Notes under the pieces: generated by a model | Told to the model about the DNA's origin: nothing | What the model saw: the letters and a program-made list of their open reading frames with translations, nothing else | The model's database searches: none | Shown: piece after piece, positions 1 to 4,417 of the stretch | Layout: each line of letters starts with the position of its first letter | Numbering within the stretch: position 1 is the stretch's first letter | Program-made: the position numbers and the translations under genes | Assembly: GCA_036375275.1 (NCBI GenBank) | Contig: DASUSF010000155.1 | Coordinates: 1-8,936, forward strand | DNA length: 8,936 nt | Direction: 5' to 3' | Origin: DASUSF01 sp036375275 | GTDB taxonomy: Bacteria > Pseudomonadota > Alphaproteobacteria > Geminicoccales > Geminicoccaceae

Positions 1-1
1 C

Positions 2-166
2 GGCCTGTACGTCCCGCCGCATTTCCGGGACGCGGACCGGCCCGTGCATCCGGCGGAAGCCTGGTTCGACGCGCTGCAGCGGGACAAGGCGCTGCTCGAT
101 CACGACAAGCCGGGCTTGCCGGGGAGCGCCGGCTCGCCGCCGGCCGCCGCCGAGCGCCACCGCTAG
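2..166 (+). CDS. 3' end of an unrecognised gene, probably cut by the IS110 element
   Basis: This frame is open from the left edge of the window to a TAG at 164-166 and gives 54 residues beginning GLYVPPHFRDADRPVHP and ending PPAAAERHR. Nearly every codon ends in G or C (the few exceptions include CAT, GAA and GAT), which matches the real genes of the window, so I take it as coding. I do not recognise the family. The LYVPPHFR segment resembles the start of PaiB/FMN-binding regulators, but the residues after it do not follow that family, so I do not use the name. The stop codon lies inside the 10-bp inverted repeat at 162-171. The last codons and the stop are therefore probably supplied by the insertion sequence, and the native C-terminus may be lost. 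The true start lies outside the window. Confidence 0.4.
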   Translation, partial: GLYVPPHFRDADRPVHPAEAWFDALQRDKALLDHDKPGLPGSAGSPPAAAERHR

Positions 167-171
167 AGTGC
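162..171 (+). repeat. Inverted repeat of the IS110-family element, transposase 3' side
   Basis: The sequence GCTAGAGTGC is the exact reverse complement of 1190-1199. It overlaps both the transposase stop (163-165, minus strand) and the TAG that ends the + strand reading frame at its left (164-166). Confidence 0.65.
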
Positions 172-1107
172 TGGTGTCCAGGTCCGGCCGTCGCGGAGCA
201 GGGCGTTGGCGAGGATGAGGAGCTTGCGCATGACCGCGGTGAGGGCGACCTTGGGCGGCTTGCCGGCGGCGCGCAGGGCGTCGTACCTGGCCTTCAGGTC
301 GGGGTTGAAGCGGACGGCGACGAGGGCTGGCAGGTAGAGCGCCTGGCGGAGGTGGGCGCGCCCACCCCGGATCGACCGCTTGCCGCGCTGCCGCCCGGAG
401 TCGCGGGCGATCGGCGCGAGGCCGGCGAGGCTGGCCGCACACTTGTGCTCGAGGGCGCCGAGCTCGGGCATCTCGATCAGGATGGCGAAGGCGGTGGCGT
501 CACCGATGCCCGGGATGCTCTGCAGGATGTGGAAGCGCGCCTGCAAGGTGGGCTCGGCTTCGAGTTCGGCGTGGAGGGCTCGGTCGATGGCGGCGATCTG
601 GCGGTCGATCTGCCCGAGGCGTTGCCGGGCCTGATGCTTGAGCAGCGTCGCGCGATGGGTGTGGTCGCGGTTCTGGGCGGCGACGCGGTCCCTGACCAAG
701 GCGCGCCGCGCGACGTGGAGTTCCTTCATCGCGTCCAAGGTCGCGCTCACCACCGGCCGGACCGGGGGCTCGAGGAGCGCGGCGAAGCGGGCCAGCAGGG
801 CGGCGTCGACCGCGTCGGTCTTGACGAGACGGCCGATCGCTTCGGCGAAGCGCCGGGCCTGGCGCGGGTTGACCTTGACCAGCGGCAGCCCGGCCGCGGC
901 GAGCCGGCGTTCGAAGGCATGATGGTAGGCCCCCGTGGGCTCGAACGCGATGCGGCCGACCCCGAGGCTCCCCAGCCATGCGATCAGGGCGGCATGGCCT
1001 TTGGCATCGTTGCTGAACTGGCGCCCCTGGCCGGTCGGGTGGAGGTGGACGTCGAGGCTGTCTTTGCTGATGTCGACGCCGACCGCCTGGGTTATGATTT
1101 CGGGCAT
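163..1107 (-). CDS. IS110-family transposase (DEDD plus serine recombinase)
   Basis: The 314-residue protein is the usual length for the family. The N-terminal RuvC-like DEDD domain shows VGVDISKD (D12), FEPTGAYH (E56) and KTDAVDA (D98 and D101), which together form the acidic metal site. A central helical region (about 115-190) is followed by a helix-hairpin-helix-like SIPGIGDATA segment near residue 198. The C-terminal Transposase_20 domain carries ARDSGRQRGKRS, with S237 in the place of the catalytic serine, and then the conserved AHLRQALY. All catalytic residues are present and no frameshift is seen, so the enzyme may be active. Family members use a structured RNA from their own non-coding end to choose donor and target sites. 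The ATG at 1107 follows AGGACCTGGAAAAG, a weak ribosome site that lies in the arm of a predicted stem. The TAG stop sits inside the terminal inverted repeat. Confidence 0.93.
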   Translation of the reverse strand: MPEIITQAVGVDISKDSLDVHLHPTGQGRQFSNDAKGHAALIAWLGSLGVGRIAFEPTGAYHHAFERRLAAAGLPLVKVNPRQARRFAEAIGRLVKTDAVDAALLARFAALLEPPVRPVVSATLDAMKELHVARRALVRDRVAAQNRDHTHRATLLKHQARQRLGQIDRQIAAIDRALHAELEAEPTLQARFHILQSIPGIGDATAFAILIEMPELGALEHKCAASLAGLAPIARDSGRQRGKRSIRGGRAHLRQALYLPALVAVRFNPDLKARYDALRAAGKPPKVALTAVMRKLLILANALLRDGRTWTPAL

Positions 1108-1177
1108 CTTTTCCAGGTCCTATGCTTGTCGTCCGGGCCGCACGCGCCCGGGTATCCGTTCAGGCCACCGGGAAAAG
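1108..1177 (-). ncRNA. Candidate bridge RNA (seekRNA) of the IS110-family element
   Basis: This 70-nt stretch lies directly before the transposase start and folds into one elongated stem. The outer arms CTTTTCC (1108-1114) and GGAAAAG (1171-1177) pair perfectly. After one mismatch, 1116-1118 pairs with 1167-1169. A large internal loop follows (1119-1130 opposite 1154-1166). An inner hairpin pairs 1133-1138 with 1146-1151, extendable by two G-U pairs, around a 7-nt loop. A stem interrupted by a large two-sided internal loop and capped by a hairpin is the shape of the target- and donor-binding loops in bridge RNAs, and the upstream position fits the IS110 branch. The arm next to the start codon would also cover the transposase ribosome site. 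The ends are set by the fold alone, and no guide-to-target match was proven. Confidence 0.45.
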
Positions 1178-1189
1178 AAAGGGGCGGTC

Positions 1190-1199
1190 GCACTCTAGC
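1190..1199 (-). repeat. Inverted repeat of the IS110-family element, transposase 5' side
   Basis: The sequence GCACTCTAGC is the partner of 162-171, 10 of 10 bases matching; one base further out (161 against 1200) the match ends. It lies in the loop between AGGGGC (1180-1185) and GCCCCT (1203-1208), a perfect 6-bp inverted repeat that spans the presumed element boundary. Confidence 0.65.
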
Positions 1200-1239
1200 T
1201 CGGCCCCTGACGGCCAGCATTTCCCCGACCCGTCCCCTC

Positions 1240-1274
1240 CCGCCGCCGGGGAGCTCACGACCCTCCGGCGGCGG
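1240..1274 (+). terminator. GC-rich 10-bp stem-loop, possible terminator without a T-run
   Basis: CCGCCGCCGG (1240-1249) pairs perfectly with CCGGCGGCGG (1265-1274) around a 15-nt loop. No T-run follows on either strand, so intrinsic termination is uncertain. It lies just beyond the presumed IS end and could have belonged to the gene cut at the left of the element. Confidence 0.3.
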
Positions 1275-1543
1275 CCCATCTTGGCTCCGATGGACCGCCC
1301 AGTCATAAGACAAGCAGTTTCCGATGAGCCAGAACCGCATCGAACCGCGACGCCCTTCCGCTTATCGGAAGTAAATTGCTCTATCTCAATGGATCAGAGC
1401 GGATTCACCCGCTCGGACCGGTGTGCACGCGGTTCCGTCGAATCGGGATCCGCTCCAGGCGCGAACCGGCCGCGGTCCTACCAGCGTACATCGGCCGGCA
1501 CGGCGGGTTTAGAGGCCGTTCACGCCGCGGAGCCATGCTCTGC

Positions 1544-1569
1544 CCCATGCGCGGTTCGCATGGGAGAGG
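1544..1569 (+). promoter_or_regulatory. Hairpin overlapping the ribosome binding site of the glycine-zipper gene
   Basis: CCCATGCG (1544-1551) pairs perfectly with CGCATGGG (1557-1564) around a 5-nt loop. The last three bases of the 3' arm are the first bases of the purine-rich ribosome site GGGAGAGG (1562-1569), which sits 5 nt before the ATG at 1575. A second CCATGC (1533-1538) could pair with the same GCATGG (1558-1563), so two registers are possible. The fold would hide part of the ribosome site and could tune translation, for example with temperature. That role is inference. Confidence 0.4.
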
Positions 1570-1574
1570 TCGTG

Positions 1575-2282
1575 ATGCGGAAGATCTTGGGTGGAGCATT
1601 CGTCGTCGCGGCGCTGCTGCTGGCAGGATCGAGCAGCGCCCTCGGCATGATCGCCGTGCTCGACCACCGGCCGGCCTTCCCGTCCGACCCGGGCACCGAC
1701 CAGAGCTTCCGTGGCGACGATGCAGCGCGCGTCATCCTGGCGGGCCCGCCCTCCTGGGCGCCGGCGCACGGGTTCCGCCGGAAGCCCGGCAAGGACAAGG
1801 ACGCCGAGGTCCACATCCACCATCATCATCACCAGGACGACGACCGCGTCCGGGTGGCCTTGCCGGACGTCGGGATCGACCGCGGCTTCTGCAACCGCGA
1901 GCTGATCGGTGGCATCCTCGGCGGGGTCGCCGGCGGCGCCATCGGCTCGCAGATCGGCCGGGGCGACGGCCGGACCGTCGCGACCATCGGCGGGGCCATC
2001 GCCGGGGTGCTGATCGGCGGCACGATCGGTCGGCGCATGGACGAGGCGGATCACGCCTGCGTCGCCCATGCCCTGGTCCAGGCGCCGACCCGCCACGCCG
2101 TGGCTTGGCGCGGGCCGGAGGGCGAGCGCTACCGGGTCATCCCGCTGGCGGCCGCCTACAAGGACCTGCGCGGGCGGACCTGCCGCGACTTCCAGGCGAT
2201 CGCGCTGCTCGACGGGGTCGAGCGCAGCGAGCGCGGCACCGCCTGCCGGCGCTCGAACGGCGCCTGGTTCCAGGAGAGCTGA
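1575..2282 (+). CDS. Secreted glycine-zipper (17-kDa surface antigen-like) protein with a histidine run
   Basis: The 235-residue protein begins with a Sec signal peptide (MRKILGGAFVVAALLLAGSSS) that lacks a lipobox cysteine, so it is probably periplasmic or outer-membrane associated rather than a lipoprotein. Residues 112-151 form a glycine zipper (IGGILGGVAGGAIGS, then IGGAIAGVLIGGTIG), the hallmark of the Rick_17kDa_Anti/2TM glycine-zipper families thought to insert into envelope membranes. The C-terminal part carries the family's RTCRDF segment (C203) and further cysteines at 106, 162 and 224. Residues 80-90 read HIHHHHHQDDD, a strong potential metal site not usual in this family. I chose the ATG at 1575 because GGGAGAGG lies 5 nt before it. 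An in-frame ATG at 1560 lies inside the leader hairpin and has no ribosome site. The exact role is unknown. Confidence 0.8.
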   Translation: MRKILGGAFVVAALLLAGSSSALGMIAVLDHRPAFPSDPGTDQSFRGDDAARVILAGPPSWAPAHGFRRKPGKDKDAEVHIHHHHHQDDDRVRVALPDVGIDRGFCNRELIGGILGGVAGGAIGSQIGRGDGRTVATIGGAIAGVLIGGTIGRRMDEADHACVAHALVQAPTRHAVAWRGPEGERYRVIPLAAAYKDLRGRTCRDFQAIALLDGVERSERGTACRRSNGAWFQES

Positions 2283-2308
2283 CCGGGGCCGGCGGGGCGC
2301 GGCGCAGG

Positions 2309-3103
2309 TCAGCCGCGCCCGCTCACTTCCCCGTCGCCCGCGCGACCAGTCCCGGTCGCCCGCGCGACCAGCGGGAAGTAGAGGGCGTAGGGCAGGCAGC
2401 GCATCGCCTTGAGTATCCAGGTGAAGCGCTTCGGGAAGGTCACCTCGAAGCGATCGCTCTCCAGGCCGTCGGCGAGCCGCCGCGCCGCGTCCTCGGGCTC
2501 CATCAGGAACGGCATCTTGAACTCGTTCCGGTCGGTCAAGGGCGTGCGCACGAAGCCCGGATCGATCAGCTGCAGCGTGACCCCGTGTCTGACCAGATCG
2601 AAGCGCAGCGATTCCGCGAGGTTGATCAGCGCCGCCTTGGTCGCACCGTAATAGGCCGAGGTCGGCAGCCCGCGGTAGCCGGCGACCGAGGACACGATTG
2701 CGATCCGGCCCGACCGGCGGGCGATCATCGCCTGCATCACCGGCTCGAGGCAGTGGGCGACGCCGATCAGGTTGATCTCGACCAGCTTCTGGAGGTCGGC
2801 GGCCTTGAAGTCCCTGGCGTCGACCGGGTGATGGCTGCCGGCGGCGAGCACGGCCGTGTCGAGCTGGCCGATCTCGACCTCGATCCGCTCGAACGCCTGG
2901 CGGGCGGCCGCGGCTTCGGTCACGTCGAGCGGCACCGCCCGGATCGATCCCTCGAGGGCGGCGGCTTCGTCGGCCAGGGCGTCCAGCTTGTCGGCGCTGC
3001 GCGCGCTCACCACCACCCGGTGTCCCCGACGCGCGAGCTCGAGCGCCGTGGCGCGGCCGATCCCGGAGCTCGCCCCGGTGAGCCAGATCCGCCGCGGCGT
3101 CAT
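2309..3103 (-). CDS. SDR-family NAD(P)-dependent oxidoreductase with altered C-terminus
   Basis: This is a classical short-chain dehydrogenase/reductase of 264 residues. The Rossmann nucleotide-binding motif TGASSGIG is at 9-16. VSAR (32-35) places an arginine after the second strand, which suggests NADP(H). AAG (87-89) stands for the NNAG motif. The catalytic residues are N111, S139, Y152 and K156 (YGATK). DPGFVRTPL near residue 190 fits the usual PG motif. The substrate cannot be read from sequence. GGGAG lies 8 nt before the ATG at 3103. The gene starts 34 bp after the DUF6134-like gene, so the two are probably cotranscribed. A tandem 22-bp duplication at 2328-2371 shifts the final codons. 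With one copy the protein would end ARATGK at 252 residues; now it runs on in another frame through TGRAGDGEVSGRG. The catalytic core is untouched, so activity is probably kept. Confidence 0.92.
   Translation of the reverse strand: MTPRRIWLTGASSGIGRATALELARRGHRVVVSARSADKLDALADEAAALEGSIRAVPLDVTEAAAARQAFERIEVEIGQLDTAVLAAGSHHPVDARDFKAADLQKLVEINLIGVAHCLEPVMQAMIARRSGRIAIVSSVAGYRGLPTSAYYGATKAALINLAESLRFDLVRHGVTLQLIDPGFVRTPLTDRNEFKMPFLMEPEDAARRLADGLESDRFEVTFPKRFTWILKAMRCLPYALYFPLVARATGTGRAGDGEVSGRG
2328..2371 (+). repeat. Tandem 22-bp duplication in the 3' end of the SDR gene
   Basis: Units 2328-2349 and 2350-2371 match at 21 of 22 bases and differ only at their fifth base. The unit length is not a multiple of three, so the duplication changes the reading frame of the last SDR codons. 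The original stop would be the TGA read from 2325-2323 on the minus strand. Confidence 0.85.
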
Positions 3104-3137
3104 GCTGCGACTCCCGGGCAGATGGGGGTGGCCGGCA

Positions 3138-3821
3138 TCAGGCGCTGCCCGCCATGCGCACGTAATCGATCGCCGACCCGTCCTCGCCGAGGAACAGGAG
3201 CTTCACCCACTCGCCGTCGTGGTACCAGAGGTCGCAGGTGATGTCGCCGACCAGGGCGTAGCGCCGCGCCGGCACCTCGGTCCGGCCGATCCGCACCATC
3301 TCCTCCGGCTGCGCCTTGACCGCGGAGCGGGCGAGACTGCCGGCCTGGGTGTCGAGCCATTCGCCGCGGGTCGCCATCGCCTCGTCCCAGTAGCTGCTCG
3401 GCACGGTGTCGCCCGGAAGGGTCAGCCGGCCCGAGCTGCCGTCGATCTCGAGGCGGTCGCCGACCGCCCGGCCGGACACCCGGAACCGCTCGCCGTTGTC
3501 GTCGGTCCGGGTCTCGATCCTGACCAGGCGCCCGTTCTCCCAGGTCTCGCGGTTGGTGTGGTGGTAGCTGTAGAGGGTGAGGAACGCGAACTTGACCGCG
3601 AACGCGATCTCGATGTCGACGGTCAGGCGCTCGCCGTCCTTCGAGAACCGCAGCTTGTGGGTCCCGATCGGGCTGCCGTTGCGGAGCGCCTGGAAGGCGA
3701 TGTCCTCTGCCGGCGGGCGGAGCGCGGCCGCAGCCGGCGCGAGCGGGCGGACGGCGGCGAGCGCCGCGAGCCCGAGCATCATGCTCCGGCGCGACAGCAG
3801 GCAGGGGCAACGTTCGGCCAT
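3138..3821 (-). CDS. DUF6134-like exported protein, twin-arginine signal
   Basis: The protein has 227 residues from the chosen start. Its N-terminus (MAERCPCLLSRRSMMLGLAA) has a twin arginine followed by a hydrophobic stretch and alanine-rich cleavage region, so export by Tat, or possibly Sec, is likely. The mature part begins around EDIAFQAL and has the DUF6134 pattern: an NGSPIGTHKLRF strand pair, FAVKFAFLTLYSYHH, a WENGRLVRIETRTDDNG segment, GDTVPSSYWDEAM, LDTQAG, and the closing CDLWYHDGEWVKLLF. Alternating polar and hydrophobic strands suggest an all-beta fold. The function is unknown. I chose the ATG at 3821 because GAGGAG lies shortly before it; an ATG 17 codons upstream (3872) has no ribosome site and would bury the signal peptide. 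The SDR gene follows after 34 bp. Confidence 0.8.
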   Translation of the reverse strand: MAERCPCLLSRRSMMLGLAALAAVRPLAPAAAALRPPAEDIAFQALRNGSPIGTHKLRFSKDGERLTVDIEIAFAVKFAFLTLYSYHHTNRETWENGRLVRIETRTDDNGERFRVSGRAVGDRLEIDGSSGRLTLPGDTVPSSYWDEAMATRGEWLDTQAGSLARSAVKAQPEEMVRIGRTEVPARRYALVGDITCDLWYHDGEWVKLLFLGEDGSAIDYVRMAGSA

Positions 3822-3897
3822 CGCTCGGTTCTCCTCGATCTCGCCTACGCCCGCGGCCGCCCGGCGGATCACGTCGCCCCGGCGGCCCCCGCCGCCA

Positions 3898-3927
3898 TTG
3901 AAGCCCGCGCCGGGCCGGCCATATGCT
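3898..3927 (+). promoter_or_regulatory. Possible sigma-70-like promoter of sufE
   Basis: TTGAAG (3898-3903) and TATGCT (3922-3927) are spaced by 18 bp and lie 27 bp before the sufE start, in the 133-bp gap between divergent genes. The match is found by eye only. Confidence 0.35.
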
Positions 3928-3954
3928 GATTAGCGGACAAGGACGCGAGGAACT

Positions 3955-4410
3955 ATGAGGCAGGCCACGACCATCGCCGAGGAGCAGGAGGAGATCGCCG
4001 CCGAGTTCGAGCTGTTCGACGACTGGCGGGACAAGATCGACTACGTGCTCGACCTCGGCCGGCAGCTGCCGCCGATCCCGGACGAGCATCGGATCGATGC
4101 GAACAAGGTCAAGGGCTGCCAGTCGCAGGTCTGGATGGTCGCCGAGATCGACGAGCGCGACCGGCGGCTCCGGCTGCTCGCCGACAGCGACGCGTACATC
4201 GTGAAGGGGCTGATCGCGCTCCTGCTCCGGCTGTACTCCGGCCGCCGCGCCGACGAGGTGCTCGCCAATCCCCCGGCCGTCTTCGACCGGATCGGCCTCG
4301 GTGCCCATCTGTCGCCGGGCCGGGCCAACGGCCTGAACGCCATGGTCAAGCGGATCCGCCAGCTGGCGGGCGCGGCCGAGCAGGGCGTGCCGGTCCCCGC
4401 CGCCGGCTGA
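3955..4410 (+). CDS. sufE: SufE-family Fe-S cluster assembly protein (cysteine desulfurase partner)
   Basis: SufE accepts persulfide sulfur from the cysteine desulfurase SufS and passes it to the SufBCD scaffold during Fe-S cluster assembly in the cytoplasm. The 151-residue length is usual for alphaproteobacterial SufE. Recognisable segments are EEFELFDDWRDKIDYVLDLG-like (about 17-35), LPPIPDEHR (38-46), and NKVKGCQSQVW (50-60), where C55 is the sulfur-accepting cysteine. Next come DSDAYIVKGLIALLL, the P-V-F segment before the conserved IGLGAHLSPGRANGLNAMV, and a short alanine/proline tail. GAGG lies a few bases before the ATG at 3955. No other suf genes are in the window, so this is a stand-alone sufE. 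It is divergent from the DUF6134-like gene and converges with the metallophosphoesterase gene after a 7-bp gap. Confidence 0.93.
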   Translation: MRQATTIAEEQEEIAAEFELFDDWRDKIDYVLDLGRQLPPIPDEHRIDANKVKGCQSQVWMVAEIDERDRRLRLLADSDAYIVKGLIALLLRLYSGRRADEVLANPPAVFDRIGLGAHLSPGRANGLNAMVKRIRQLAGAAEQGVPVPAAG

Positions 4411-4417
4411 GCGGGCA

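Larger units (their letters stand above)
162..1199 (-). mobile_element. IS110-family insertion sequence, apparently intact, about 1.05 kb
   Basis: The element is defined by a full-length IS110-type transposase on the minus strand and a perfect 10-bp inverted repeat at 162-171 and 1190-1199. In the IS1111 branch of this family such repeats are subterminal, so the true ends may lie a few bases outside the stated limits. No flanking target duplication is obvious, as expected for IS110. The layout is mixed. Short inverted repeats are typical of IS1111, but almost no sequence lies downstream of the transposase and all the non-coding DNA lies upstream, which is typical of the IS110 branch. The element abuts a coding fragment on its left. 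Confidence 0.7.
1200..1574 (+). other. Intergenic leader with several inverted repeats, no gene
   Basis: No convincing reading frame occupies this stretch; the + strand frame that is open here before the glycine-zipper gene lacks coding character and a ribosome site. Base composition drops around 1300-1400. Inverted repeats seen are 1240-1249 with 1265-1274 (10 bp), TTCCGATGAG (1319-1328) with CTTATCGGAA (1361-1370; 9 of 10), GAGCGG (1397-1402) with CCGCTC (1409-1414), GAGCGGAT (1397-1404) with ATCCGCTC (1448-1455), and 1544-1551 with 1557-1564. The promoter of the downstream gene should lie here, but I find no clear -35/-10 pair. Confidence 0.6.

Noticed and set aside
103..110. Eight-base match between the left flank and the candidate guide loop (1125-1132)
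   Set aside because: It lies about 50 bp from the insertion point and is short enough to occur by chance, so it is not evidence of target recognition.
352..1308. Long + strand open frame opposite the transposase
   Set aside because: It is antisense to a complete IS110 transposase with all its motifs; its translation has no recognisable domain and is explained by GC-rich codon bias of the real gene.
1122..1574. Upstream extension of the glycine-zipper frame
   Set aside because: The extension begins inside the IS110 element, lacks coding character, and would bury the signal peptide; the ATG at 1575 has the good ribosome site.
2283..2308. Terminator between the convergent glycine-zipper and SDR genes
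   Set aside because: The short gap is GC-rich but shows no clear stem followed by T residues on either strand.
1376..3241. 621-codon + strand open frame
   Set aside because: It overlaps both the glycine-zipper gene and the antisense SDR gene, is Arg/Pro/Gly-rich, and has no domain or ribosome site.
3822..3872. Earlier start for the DUF6134-like protein
   Set aside because: No ribosome site precedes it and it would place 17 residues before the twin-arginine signal.
3100..4308. 402-codon minus-strand open frame
   Set aside because: It runs antisense through sufE and out of frame through the DUF6134-like gene; the translation is low-complexity.
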